DNA from: an uncultured Lachnospiraceae bacterium | Lineage (GTDB): Bacteria > Bacillota > Clostridia > Lachnospirales > Lachnospiraceae | Reading direction: 5' to 3' | Assembly: GCA_910586405.1 (NCBI GenBank) | Contig: CAJUII010000011.1 | Location: 7,140-57,431, forward strand | DNA: 50,292 nt | Part shown: positions 8,391-15,806 of the stretch, piece by piece | How positions within the stretch are numbered: position 1 is the stretch's first letter | Layout: the number at the start of each line of letters is the position of its first letter | The notes under the pieces: model-generated | Seen by the model: the letters and a program-made list of their open reading frames with translations, nothing else | Told to the model about the DNA's origin: nothing | The model's database searches: none | Position numbers and translations under genes: made by a program

Positions 8391-9997
8391 TGACATTCGA
8401 TCAGACAGGAATCAAAAACCGCTCGGCGTGGGAGGAGAAAGGATATCTGCTTCCGCAATTTGACCGCGAGAAGGTGGCGGCGGCAACAATGGAAAATCCG
8501 TTTTGGGTGCATTTCGGCGCAGGCAATCTGTTTCGCGCCTTTCAGGCAAATGTGGTGCAGCGCCTGCTCAATGACGGCGTCTTAGACCGCGGGCTTGTCG
8601 TCGTGGAGGGATTTGACTATGAAATCATCGAGAAGATGTACCAGCCGCATGATAACCTGAGTATTTTAGCGACCCTAAAGGCGGATGGCAGTGTGGAAAA
8701 GACGGTGATTGGCAGTATCGTGGAGACGCTGGTGCTCGACAGAGAACAGGAAGCTGCCTTTGACCGGTTAAGGGAGATCTTTGCAAAAGATTCGCTGCAA
8801 ATGGTGTCATTTACAATCACGGAAAAAGGGTACAGCCTTGTAGATGGCAAGGGCATGGTGCTTGCGTCCGTTGCCGCGGACTTCGAGGCGGGACCGCAGG
8901 CGGCAGTAAGTACGCTTGGAAAAGTGACAGCATTATTGTATGATCGGTATTTGTCTGGAAAAAAGCCCCTAGCCATGGTGAGTATGGACAATTGTTCGCA
9001 TAATGGCGATAAACTGCGTGATGCAATAGCTGCCTTTGCTGAAAAATGGACCCAAAATCATTTGGTGGACGAAGGCTTTTTGCGTTATGTCCAGTCAAAA
9101 GACAAGGTAGCTTTCCCGTGGACCATGATTGACAAAATTACGCCCAGACCCGATGCCTGCGTGGAGGAGATGCTGAAAAAAGACGGCATTGAGGAGCTTG
9201 AACCCGTCATTACCTCCAAGAATACCTTTGTGGCGCCGTTTGTCAATGCCGAGGAGTGCGAGTATTTAGTGATAGAGGATACATTTCCAAATGGCCGTCC
9301 GGCGCTGGACAAGGGCGGTTTGATTTTCACGGAGCGGGAGACTGTTGACAAGGTGGAAAAGATGAAGGTATGCACTTGCCTGAATCCGCTGCACACGACA
9401 CTTGCCATTTTTGGCTGCCTGCTTGGATATCAGAAAATCTCTGACGAGATGAAGGATACAGAGCTGAGTAAGCTCGTAGCAATCATTGGTTACGAGGAGG
9501 GGCTGCCCGTTGTGACAGACCCGGAAATATTGAATCCGCGGGAGTTCTTGGACACGGTGTTAAACGTTCGCATTCCAAATCCATTTATGCCGGATACGCC
9601 GCAGCGAATCGCGACAGATACCTCACAGAAGCTGGCAATCCGCTTTGGGGAGACAATCAAGGCATACCATGCCTCCAAACAACATCAGGTGTCGGACTTA
9701 AAGATGATACCGCTTGTGTTTGCGGGGTGGCTGAGGTATCTGATGGCGGTGGATGATGCGGGCAGGCCTTTTGCGCTCAGCCCGGACCCGCTGTTAGAGA
9801 CGCTTTGCCCGTATGTGGCAGGAATCCGGTTGGGGGAGAGGGTAGACGTGGAGGCGCTGCTTCGCCCAGTTCTGCAAAATAAGGCAGTCTTTGGTGTGGA
9901 TTTATATGAGGTTGGCATGGCGGAAACCGTGTGCGGCTATTTCCGGAAACTGACGGCTGGGACAGGAGCAGTCAGGAAGGTATTAAAAAATATATGA
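8387..9997 (+). CDS. uxuB: Fructuronate reductase / mannitol dehydrogenase family
   Basis: A 536-residue NAD-dependent polyol dehydrogenase. Next to uxuA its likely job is to reduce D-fructuronate to D-mannonate. It begins near WVHFGAGNLFRAFQANV, the Rossmann dinucleotide segment of the long-chain mannitol dehydrogenase family. It carries MVSMDNCSHNGDKL and the conserved TFVAPFVNAEE and CLNPLHTTLAIFGCL segments, the latter with a Lys-equivalent catalytic region. It is somewhat longer than enteric UxuB (about 486), as in many clostridia. Start codon ATGATG overlaps the uxuA stop. A strong terminator follows, so uxuA-uxuB is a two-gene operon. Mannitol or tagaturonate as substrate cannot be ruled out by sequence alone. 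Confidence 0.88.
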   Translation: MMTFDQTGIKNRSAWEEKGYLLPQFDREKVAAATMENPFWVHFGAGNLFRAFQANVVQRLLNDGVLDRGLVVVEGFDYEIIEKMYQPHDNLSILATLKADGSVEKTVIGSIVETLVLDREQEAAFDRLREIFAKDSLQMVSFTITEKGYSLVDGKGMVLASVAADFEAGPQAAVSTLGKVTALLYDRYLSGKKPLAMVSMDNCSHNGDKLRDAIAAFAEKWTQNHLVDEGFLRYVQSKDKVAFPWTMIDKITPRPDACVEEMLKKDGIEELEPVITSKNTFVAPFVNAEECEYLVIEDTFPNGRPALDKGGLIFTERETVDKVEKMKVCTCLNPLHTTLAIFGCLLGYQKISDEMKDTELSKLVAIIGYEEGLPVVTDPEILNPREFLDTVLNVRIPNPFMPDTPQRIATDTSQKLAIRFGETIKAYHASKQHQVSDLKMIPLVFAGWLRYLMAVDDAGRPFALSPDPLLETLCPYVAGIRLGERVDVEALLRPVLQNKAVFGVDLYEVGMAETVCGYFRKLTAGTGAVRKVLKNI

Positions 9998-10011
9998 AAG
10001 GGATAACAAGG

Positions 10012-10050
10012 TGCCAACGCGGTGAGAGACTGCGTTGGCGCTTTTTGTTT
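10012..10050 (+). terminator. Rho-independent terminator after uxuB
   Basis: GCCAACGC (10013-10020) pairs perfectly with GCGTTGGC (10032-10039) across an 11-base loop, followed by GCTTTTTGTTTTT. This is a classic intrinsic terminator, 15 bases past the uxuB stop. Confidence 0.9.
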
Positions 10051-10071
10051 TTGGCTTATTTTGTTAAAGTG

Positions 10072-10100
10072 TTGACGAACTTGGCATTTTCTTATATAAT
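10072..10100 (+). promoter_or_regulatory. SigA-type promoter of ispE
   Basis: TTGACG (10072-10077) and TATAAT (10095-10100) with a 17-base spacer, about 50 bases before the ispE ATG. It matches the consensus in 11 of 12 positions. Confidence 0.85.
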
Positions 10101-10150
10101 GAAGAAAATTGTACGAGAAAAAATACAAAGTCGGTCAGAAGGGGAATTGG

Positions 10151-11038
10151 ATGGAGAAACAAAGTTACAAGGCAAGAGCAAAGATCAATCTGGCGCTCGA
10201 TGTGTGCCGGCGTCTCGAAAATGGGTATCATGAAGTCAAGATGGTCATGCAGACGGTGGACCTTTATGATGAGCTGGAATTTAAGAAGAGAACGGACCCG
10301 GATATCATTCTGTCTGTCAACAGCAGAGACTATCTGGGGGATTTGGAGAACAATCTGGTATTTCAGGCGGCAAAGCTGATGCGGCAGCAGTACGGGATAC
10401 GGCAGGGCGTGGAGATCAGGCTCAAGAAAAATATTCCTGTGGCGGCAGGAATGGCAGGGGGGAGTACAGACGCAGCAGTCACAATGCTTGCTATGAATGA
10501 CCTGTACGAGCTGGGGCTCACCAAAGAAGAACTGATGCAGCAGGCAGTTCAGCTCGGCGCGGACATACCGTTTTGCATATTGGGAGGCACTGCGCTGGCG
10601 GAGGGAATCGGCGAGAGACTCACGCCGCTGCCAGCGCCGCCGCAGGCATCGCTTCTGATCGTGAAGCCGCCGATTATGGTGCCGACCAAATGGGTCTATG
10701 AGAATCTTCATGCGAACGCGCTTGAGCGGCATCCTGACATTGACGGTATGGTGGAGGCGCTGGGGCAGGGCGACTTGAAGCGCATGACGCAGCATATGGA
10801 GAATGTGATGGAGACCGTCACAGAGCGCGCGTATCCAATCATTACAGACATCAAGAAAATGATGAGCGGCAGCGGTGCGATGAATGCGCTGATGAGCGGC
10901 AGTGGTCCAAGTATTTTCGGTGTTTTTCTGGAGGAGGAGACAGCGCGTGCGGCGGCAGTGTATGTTGACCAGACGCTCAGGACAAAGGGAATCGAGGCAC
11001 AGGTAAATGTAACGGGATTTTACAATACAGAATCGTGA
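10151..11038 (+). CDS. ispE: 4-diphosphocytidyl-2-C-methyl-D-erythritol kinase
   Basis: IspE phosphorylates CDP-methylerythritol in the MEP route to isoprenoid precursors. The protein has 295 residues, close to the usual 285-300. It starts with KARAKINLALDV, the substrate-binding N-terminal segment, then has the GHMP kinase ATP loop PVAAGMAGGSTDAAVTML at about 97-114, GADIPFCI, and the C-terminal glycine-rich MSGSGPSIFGVF motif. The ATG at 10151 follows AAGGGGAA; the frame's earlier ATG at 10109 has no ribosome site. It is likely cotranscribed with the GntR-type gene 13 bases downstream. The call is firm. Confidence 0.96.
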   Translation: MEKQSYKARAKINLALDVCRRLENGYHEVKMVMQTVDLYDELEFKKRTDPDIILSVNSRDYLGDLENNLVFQAAKLMRQQYGIRQGVEIRLKKNIPVAAGMAGGSTDAAVTMLAMNDLYELGLTKEELMQQAVQLGADIPFCILGGTALAEGIGERLTPLPAPPQASLLIVKPPIMVPTKWVYENLHANALERHPDIDGMVEALGQGDLKRMTQHMENVMETVTERAYPIITDIKKMMSGSGAMNALMSGSGPSIFGVFLEEETARAAAVYVDQTLRTKGIEAQVNVTGFYNTES

Positions 11039-11051
11039 TTGGAGGGCATAT

Positions 11052-11738
11052 ATGAGTATGATGAATGATGACGAATATTTACCGCTCAGAGATGTGGTAT
11101 TCAACACGTTAAGACAGGAAATACTTACAGGAAAGCTCAAGCCCGGAGAACGGCTGATGGAGATTCATCTGGCAAATAAGCTCGGCGTGAGCCGCACTCC
11201 GATTCGAGAGGCAATCAGGAAACTAGAGCTTGAGGGACTTGTGATCATGATACCGCGGCGCGGCGCGGAGGTGGCGCAGATTACCTTAAAGAATTTAAAG
11301 GATGTCATGGAGGTGCGGCGCGCGCTGGATGTGCTTGCGATTGAGCTTGCCTGTGAGCGCATGGGACAGGAGGCGTTAGAGGCGCTCTTTCAGGCGTGTG
11401 AGCATTTTTCCGATGCGGTCAAGACAAACGATACACGAATGCTCGCGGAGGCAGATGTGGCGTTTCACGATCAGATTGTGCTGTCTACAGGCAATGCCAG
11501 ACTGATACAGTTGGTCAGTAATTTGTCCGAACAGATGTACAGATACCGCTTTGAGTATCTCAAAGATGCTTCCTCCCATGAGATGCTGCGGCAGGAGCAT
11601 TTGGAAATGTATCAGTGTATTTTGAAAAAAGATAAGGTAACGGCGGCGGAGATTGTGCGCAAGCATATTAACAATCAGGAGGAAGCGATTATCGAGCAGC
11701 TTCAGCTCGAGAAGAACGATCGCAGAAAAAGTGTATAA
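11052..11738 (+). CDS. GntR-family (FadR/FCD) transcriptional regulator
   Basis: A 228-residue regulator. The N-terminal winged helix (about 10-75) includes LRQEILTGKLKPGERL and the recognition helix region NKLGVSRTPIREAIRKLELEGL. The C-terminal all-helical FCD domain contains the usual metal ligands: Asp and His in ADVAFHDQ, a His in EHLEMY and one in RKHINNQ. FCD regulators normally sense carboxylic or sugar acids. GGAGGG precedes the ATG at 11052. It lies 13 bases after ispE, with which isoprenoid control is not expected; the pairing is probably operon housekeeping. Its targets might include the uronate genes about 1-4 kb upstream or the palindrome at 13435, but that is guesswork. Confidence 0.92.
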   Translation: MSMMNDDEYLPLRDVVFNTLRQEILTGKLKPGERLMEIHLANKLGVSRTPIREAIRKLELEGLVIMIPRRGAEVAQITLKNLKDVMEVRRALDVLAIELACERMGQEALEALFQACEHFSDAVKTNDTRMLAEADVAFHDQIVLSTGNARLIQLVSNLSEQMYRYRFEYLKDASSHEMLRQEHLEMYQCILKKDKVTAAEIVRKHINNQEEAIIEQLQLEKNDRRKSV

Positions 11739-11748
11739 ACATTATTTT

Positions 11749-11799
11749 TATGTCCATACTTACTGATATAAAGCAGAAAGATAGGAGGATATGGACATA
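11749..11799 (+). promoter_or_regulatory. Perfect 10-bp inverted repeat over a start codon
   Basis: TATGTCCATA (11749-11758) and its exact reverse complement TATGGACATA (11790-11799) flank a 31-base loop that contains the AGGAGG ribosome site (11783-11788). The right arm ends at the first base of the ATG at 11799. In RNA this would close a loop around the ribosome site and could control translation of the small protein. Confidence 0.5.
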
Positions 11800-12038
11800 T
11801 GACATTCATGAAAAAAGCACTGGCGGTACTTGGCGTGATTCTGTGGATTGGCGCACTCAGCCCGGAGATTTTTGTCAACTCAGGTTTGAATTGCATTCTG
11901 GATGAGAATGGAGAGGAGCTGACACAGGAGGATGCGGCAGCATTTATGGAGTCCTATTTTTATGGCAGTGAAGGGCAGGATGGAAAAGACGCAGTGGAAA
12001 TTAACTATAAATTTGCACTGCTGGAGTATTTTCAATAA
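11799..12038 (+). CDS. Small secreted or membrane-anchored protein, unknown
   Basis: A 79-residue protein. Residues 4-20 (MKKALAVLGVILWIGAL) form a signal peptide or membrane anchor, followed by an acidic domain ending in YKFALLEYFQ. I do not recognise a family. AGGAGG lies about ten bases before the ATG; an ATG at 11808 (residue 4) is also possible. The gene sits between the GntR-type gene and the DUF1934 gene on the same strand, so it is probably part of that run. An inverted repeat ends exactly at its start codon. Function is unknown. Confidence 0.65.
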   Translation: MTFMKKALAVLGVILWIGALSPEIFVNSGLNCILDENGEELTQEDAAAFMESYFYGSEGQDGKDAVEINYKFALLEYFQ

Positions 12039-12068
12039 AAATCACAGGCAGTGCAGAAGGAGGCATAT

Positions 12069-12518
12069 ATGACAAAGGCGGTACTGGTATCGGTGCGCGG
12101 TCTTCAGTTTGTGGACAGCGAGGTCAGCCAGGCGGCTTCGGATGAGGAGCTTGACCAGATCGAGACGATTTGTCCCGGAGAGTATTATTATCGCAACAAT
12201 GCGCATTATATACTGTATGAGGAGAATATGGAGGAAGTGGCGGAGCCAGTATCGAATATGATCAAGCTTCGTGACAAGGAGTTCTGTCTCTGGAAAAAGG
12301 GACCTGTAAATGTACAAATGGTATTTTCCGAAGGGAAAAAAACCATGACAGATTATTTTACCCCGTTCGGCAATATTCTGATCGCGATGGATACCAGAGA
12401 AGTCTGCGTGACAGAACATGACGACTGTATCAAAATACATATTTCCTATGGATTGGAAGCAAATTATCAGTTCATCGCAGACTGTAGTATCACGATTGAA
12501 ATCAAGAGTCTGGCATAA
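12069..12518 (+). CDS. DUF1934 beta-barrel protein
   Basis: A 149-residue cytoplasmic protein resembling the DUF1934/YwiB family, predicted to adopt a calycin-like beta-barrel. It shows the alternating strands typical of the family: GEYYYRNNAHYILYEE, NMIKLRDKEFCLWKKG, VNVQMVFSEGKKTMTDYFTPFGNILIAMDT and a Tyr-rich end. AAGGAGG lies seven bases before the ATG at 12069. The gene ends only three bases from the stop of the convergent alarmone synthetase gene, and no terminator is visible between them. The molecular role of the family is not established. Confidence 0.78.
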   Translation: MTKAVLVSVRGLQFVDSEVSQAASDEELDQIETICPGEYYYRNNAHYILYEENMEEVAEPVSNMIKLRDKEFCLWKKGPVNVQMVFSEGKKTMTDYFTPFGNILIAMDTREVCVTEHDDCIKIHISYGLEANYQFIADCSITIEIKSLA

Positions 12519-12521
12519 AGT

Positions 12522-13253
12522 CTATTGCATCGGTTCTTGTGGGTTATCCCGTCGGATTTCATCGAGCAGGTGCTTCATGCGGCGCTCCATCTCAGAGAGC
12601 TCGCCAGAGTATAGCCGGAATGCATCCGTCGTCTCGTCAGGCGTCTCGCCCTTGTAGCAGATGCGGTGCTCCATACTAGCCCACAAATCCATAGCAAGCG
12701 TGCGAAACTGTATCTCGACAGGATAGTACTGCATGCCCTCGATGCGGTACACTGGAATGCCCAGCACCATATGATAGCTCTTGTATCCACTCTCTTTCGG
12801 ATAGTGGATATAGTCGCTCTCCTTTAAGATTAAGAGGTCTGTCTGTGCCTTTACCAGTGAGAGGATGCTGAAAATATCCTCCACAAAATAACAGATGACG
12901 CGGATTCCGGCGATATCGGTCAAGTTATCCTTGGCAGTGAAGGCTGTGATCGGGAGACTTTTACAGTCAAGTTTTTTCTCGATGCTCTTTCTGCTCTTGA
13001 TGCGTGCCTGTATATTGTGGATTGGGTAATCCCTGTATTTTTTTCGATAATCTTCATTCAGTCCATTCATGCGGACTTCGAGCCTTGTCATGGCTTCACG
13101 GTAAGGTTCTACCAATTGATCATACTCTTCCTGAGGGATATGGTTTATTTTGGAAGGTGATATAAAAGAGAGCGTTTTTGGCGGTTCGTATATACCTTCA
13201 CTATTCATTTCTTTGAGTATATCATTCTTAAAATCATTCTTCTTTGCAATCAA
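12522..13253 (-). CDS. Small alarmone synthetase (RelQ/RelP type)
   Basis: Makes (p)ppGpp by transferring pyrophosphate from ATP to GDP or GTP. The 243-residue protein has only the RelA/SpoT synthetase domain, with no HD hydrolase, TGS or ACT domains, which is the definition of a small alarmone synthetase. Motifs: RIKSRKSIEKKL, DIAGIRVICYF, the GDP-binding HYPKESGYKSYH and VEIQFRTLAMDLWASMEHR. I take the TTG at 13253 as start because GGGGGCGG lies about eight bases upstream; the next ATG (residue 16) has no good site. Expression is probably from the promoter at 13292-13320. It is transcribed alone and convergent with the DUF1934 gene. Confidence 0.92.
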   Translation of the reverse strand: MIAKKNDFKNDILKEMNSEGIYEPPKTLSFISPSKINHIPQEEYDQLVEPYREAMTRLEVRMNGLNEDYRKKYRDYPIHNIQARIKSRKSIEKKLDCKSLPITAFTAKDNLTDIAGIRVICYFVEDIFSILSLVKAQTDLLILKESDYIHYPKESGYKSYHMVLGIPVYRIEGMQYYPVEIQFRTLAMDLWASMEHRICYKGETPDETTDAFRLYSGELSEMERRMKHLLDEIRRDNPQEPMQ

Positions 13254-13291
13254 AATTTCCGCCCCCTGACATGTGTTTCTTCTATATATTC

Positions 13292-13320
13292 AATATAGCT
13301 CAAAAAGATGACGAAAGCAA
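13292..13320 (-). promoter_or_regulatory. Promoter of the alarmone synthetase gene
   Basis: On the minus strand, TTGCTT (13320-13315) and TATATT (13297-13292) with a 17-base spacer, about 40 bases before the TTG start. Confidence 0.5.
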
Positions 13321-13336
13321 TGAGAAATGTATAAAA

Positions 13337-13375
13337 TTAACAAAAAAATTATAAAACAGTCAATCTTTTTGTTAA
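13337..13375. repeat. 10-bp inverted repeat in a divergent intergenic region
   Basis: TTAACAAAAA (13337-13346) and TTTTTGTTAA (13366-13375) are perfect reverse complements 19 bases apart. They lie between the alarmone synthetase and isomerase genes. This could be a regulator site or an AT-rich hairpin; nothing decides between these. Confidence 0.4.
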
Positions 13376-13398
13376 ATATGTGTTCTGATGAAAAGTAG

Positions 13399-13446
13399 TG
13401 GAAAAAGTGCTGCAAAAAGATTATACTGTGCTTATGTGTATACACA
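13399..13446 (+). promoter_or_regulatory. Candidate promoter and TGTGTATACACA operator of the isomerase operon
   Basis: TGGAAA (13399-13404) and TATACT (13422-13427) lie 17 bases apart. Directly downstream, at the likely transcription start, is the perfect 12-bp palindrome TGTGTATACACA (13435-13446). Its core TGTATACA resembles sites of GntR-type repressors. The rest of 13254-13477 holds only the opposing promoter and the inverted repeat at 13337-13375. Confidence 0.5.
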
Positions 13447-13477
13447 AAGGATTCGTTTTAGAAAGGATGGAAAACAA

Positions 13478-14119
13478 ATGAAAATTGCATTGATTAACGA
13501 AAACAGTCAGGCGGCTAAAAATGCCATGATTTGCGAGACGCTCAAAAAGGTTGTGGAACCGATGGGACATGAGGTCTTTAACTATGGTATGTACACAGCA
13601 GAGGATGCACATCAACTGACCTATGTGCAAAACGGAATTCTTGCGGCAGTACTTTTAAATTCCGGAGCAGCGGATTTTGTCATCACGGGATGCGGAACAG
13701 GAGAGGGTGCGATGCTTGCGTGCAATGCATTTCCCAAGGTGCTCTGCGGTCATATTGAATCGCCGCTTGATGCGTATCTGTTCTCTCAGGTAAATGACGG
13801 AAACTGCGTGGCGCTGCCGTTTGCGGAGAATTTTGGGTGGGGCGGAGAACTCAATCTTGAATATATTTTTGAGAAGCTTTTCTGTGCACCGGGCGGCGGT
13901 GGATACCCGAAGGAGCGTGTCGTGCCGGAGCAGCGCAACAAGAAGATTCTCGATGAGGTAAAGACTGTAACGCATGTAGATCTGTGTGATATTTTGCCGA
14001 AGCTTGACAGGGAACTGTGCAAGGGAGCGCTCAGTGGAGAGCGGTTTGAGGAGTATTTCTTTGCCAACTGCAAATGTGACAAGATCGCAGCAGCGGTGAA
14101 GGAAATCATAGGAGCGTGA
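13478..14119 (+). CDS. RpiB/LacAB-family sugar-phosphate isomerase
   Basis: A 213-residue protein whose first 140 residues match the RpiB/LacA/LacB fold: MKIALINENSQAAKN, VLLNSGAADFVITGCGTGEGAMLACN with the active-site Cys-Gly-Thr-Gly loop, HIESPLDAYLFSQVNDGN, and FGWGGELN. Members interconvert aldose and ketose phosphates. It is longer than RpiB (about 150 residues) because of a C-terminal extension with a Cys-rich segment near the end (FFANCKCDK). The ATG at 13478 follows AAAGGATGG; an upstream in-frame ATG at 13388 lies before the promoter. It leads an operon with a DUF3006 protein and a GH27 glycosidase, suggesting action on a sugar released by that enzyme. The exact substrate is unknown. 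Confidence 0.85.
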   Translation: MKIALINENSQAAKNAMICETLKKVVEPMGHEVFNYGMYTAEDAHQLTYVQNGILAAVLLNSGAADFVITGCGTGEGAMLACNAFPKVLCGHIESPLDAYLFSQVNDGNCVALPFAENFGWGGELNLEYIFEKLFCAPGGGGYPKERVVPEQRNKKILDEVKTVTHVDLCDILPKLDRELCKGALSGERFEEYFFANCKCDKIAAAVKEIIGA

Positions 14120-14124
14120 TTGGG

Positions 14125-14301
14125 ATGCTGTTGGATAAAATTTATTATACTGTTGATCGTCTTGAGGGAGATTATGCATATCTCAAAAGAGAGGACGATG
14201 CGTCAGATGAGTTAAAGTGCGTGGCGCGCGCACTGCTTCCATCTGAGATTGCAGAGGGCTCAAAGCTTGTATACGAGATGATGGAGTACAGTGTGGTATG
14301 A
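14125..14301 (+). CDS. Small DUF3006-like protein
   Basis: A 58-residue protein with the DUF3006 pattern YTVDRLEGDYAYLKRED followed by LLPSEIAEGSKL, probably a small beta-barrel. It overlaps or abuts the isomerase stop: a GTG at 14116 would overlap by four bases, while the ATG at 14125 sits about ten bases after GGAG and is preferred. It ends 12 bases before the glycosidase ATG, so it is in the same operon. The role of the family is unknown. Confidence 0.65.
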   Translation: MLLDKIYYTVDRLEGDYAYLKREDDASDELKCVARALLPSEIAEGSKLVYEMMEYSVV

Positions 14302-14313
14302 GAGGAGAGTTTC

Positions 14314-15636
14314 ATGAAATTTCGGATGGACAAAGCACCGATGGGGTGGAACAGCTATGACTATTACGATACGACAGTCAACGAGGAAGAGGTTAAGGCG
14401 AATGCGGATTATATGGCAGCGCATCTAAAGGATGCAGGTTGGGAGTACATTGTGGTGGATATCGAGTGGTATGCGAAGGATGCCGGGACAATGCGTGACA
14501 AGTATCAATATATCCCATTTGGCGATGAGGCAATCGACGCGTATGGCAGGCTTCTTCCGGCGGAGAACCGATTTCCTTCCGCAGCAGGCGGCAATGGGTT
14601 TGCGCCGTTGGCGGCATATGTGCACGACCTTGGCTTAAAGTTTGGAATCCACATCATGCGCGGCATTCCAAGGATAGCGGCACACAGGCATCTCCCTGTG
14701 CTGGGAACAGAAGTCACGGCGAATGAGATCGCGGACCCGTCCTCGATCTGTGGCTGGAACCCTGACATGTATGGCGTGCGCAAAGATGCGGCTGGAGCAC
14801 AGGAATACTATGATTCCATCATCAGCCTGTATGCGCAGTGGGGCGTTGACTATATTAAGTGTGATGATATCTGCAATACGAACCTGTATAAGCATGACCC
14901 GTATTCAGCCGCGCATGAGGTCGAGATGCTGCACCGCGCGATTGAGAAGTGCGGACGTGATATCGTACTGTCGCTCTCACCGGGACCGGCATTGATTGAA
15001 AAGGCGTGGCACTATGAGAAGTACGCGAATATGTGGCGCATCACCGACGATTTCTGGGACCAGTGGGATCTGCTCAGAAATATGTTTGACCGCTGTGAGC
15101 TGTGGCAGAACCATGTAGCGCAAGGGTCTTATCCAGACTGTGACATGCTGCCGATTGGCAGGCTTGGAAAGGGCTTTGGCAGGGAGTGGGAAACGAATTT
15201 TACCAAAGACGAGCAGCGGACAATGATGACGCTTTGGTGTATCTTTGGTTCACCGCTGATGATTGGCGCGGAGCTGACTAAGCTGAACGCGTGGACATTG
15301 GATTTACTGACAAGAAAAGAAATTCTCAAACTGACAGCGAACGAATATGTCGGAAGGCAGTTTGAGAAAAATGAGGCGTATGCAGTCTGGAGCTGTCTGA
15401 ACGAGAAAAACGGTGAGCGGTATCTGGCACTGTTTAACTTTCAGGAGTCCGAGCAGGTTCTCGCCTGCTGTCTGAAAGAGGTGGAGCAGTTCTCAGGCCT
15501 GCAAGGAGAAGTGTGTGGCGCGACAGAGCTTTGGAGCGGCGAGAGACTTGTATTTGAGGATGTGCTGACAGACACAGTGCCGGCGCACGGGGTAAAGCTG
15601 TATCAATTGGATGAAACGCCGCAGCAGGAATCATAG
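14314..15636 (+). CDS. GH27-family glycosidase (alpha-galactosidase-like)
   Basis: A 440-residue enzyme with the clan GH-D TIM barrel: APMGWNSYDYY at the N-terminus, VVDIEWYA, and YIKCDD with nucleophile D184. RITDDFWDQWD follows with acid/base candidate D245, then GSPLMIGAEL and a C-terminal beta-sandwich (RYLALFNFQESEQ). There is no signal peptide, so it works inside the cell on imported oligosaccharides. AGGAGAG lies before the ATG at 14314. Most relatives are alpha-galactosidases, but beta-L-arabinopyranosidases share the fold and an intracellular form next to a sugar-phosphate isomerase leaves the sugar open. No sugar transporter is in the operon here. Confidence 0.87.
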   Translation: MKFRMDKAPMGWNSYDYYDTTVNEEEVKANADYMAAHLKDAGWEYIVVDIEWYAKDAGTMRDKYQYIPFGDEAIDAYGRLLPAENRFPSAAGGNGFAPLAAYVHDLGLKFGIHIMRGIPRIAAHRHLPVLGTEVTANEIADPSSICGWNPDMYGVRKDAAGAQEYYDSIISLYAQWGVDYIKCDDICNTNLYKHDPYSAAHEVEMLHRAIEKCGRDIVLSLSPGPALIEKAWHYEKYANMWRITDDFWDQWDLLRNMFDRCELWQNHVAQGSYPDCDMLPIGRLGKGFGREWETNFTKDEQRTMMTLWCIFGSPLMIGAELTKLNAWTLDLLTRKEILKLTANEYVGRQFEKNEAYAVWSCLNEKNGERYLALFNFQESEQVLACCLKEVEQFSGLQGEVCGATELWSGERLVFEDVLTDTVPAHGVKLYQLDETPQQES

Positions 15637-15806
15637 AACATTAAGATCTGCTGCATCAAGTCATCATCAAACTCATAGCATTTCTCTTTGTCGAGATGTT
15701 CTTTCATAAAGGCGGATTTTAGGGCGGCGCTGTCTGCGCCGCCGTTTGCCGCCACATAAGCATTACGGAGGAAAAACTTATGGAAATCATCGAACGAACG
15801 ATACAA
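15603..15806 (-). CDS. Doubtful small minus-strand reading frame
   Basis: This 67-codon frame fills the 143-base gap between two plus-strand genes and overlaps both ends (34 and 27 bases). Its translation is unusually protein-like for a shadow frame, with FMKEHLDKEKCYEFDDDLMQ and no low-complexity stretches. No ribosome site precedes its ATG, and an 8-bp GC hairpin lies inside it. It may be a remnant of a degraded gene, or chance. I do not recognise it. Confidence 0.25.
   Translation of the reverse strand: MYRSFDDFHKFFLRNAYVAANGGADSAALKSAFMKEHLDKEKCYEFDDDLMQQILMFYDSCCGVSSN
15723..15743. terminator. GC-rich hairpin after the GH27 gene
   Basis: GGCGGCGC-TGTCT-GCGCCGCC is a perfect 8-bp stem about 90 bases past the glycosidase stop and before the radical SAM gene. 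Only GTTT follows on the plus strand, so it may terminate weakly or be a stability element. Confidence 0.45.

Noticed and set aside
10064..11140. Long minus-strand frame opposite ispE and the GntR-type gene
   Set aside because: Its translation is rich in His, Cys, Arg and Pro with no domain or ribosome site, while the plus strand encodes a complete IspE. It is a shadow.
12519..12521. Terminator between DUF1934 and alarmone synthetase genes
   Set aside because: The convergent stops are three bases apart, and I see no hairpin with a T tract nearby.
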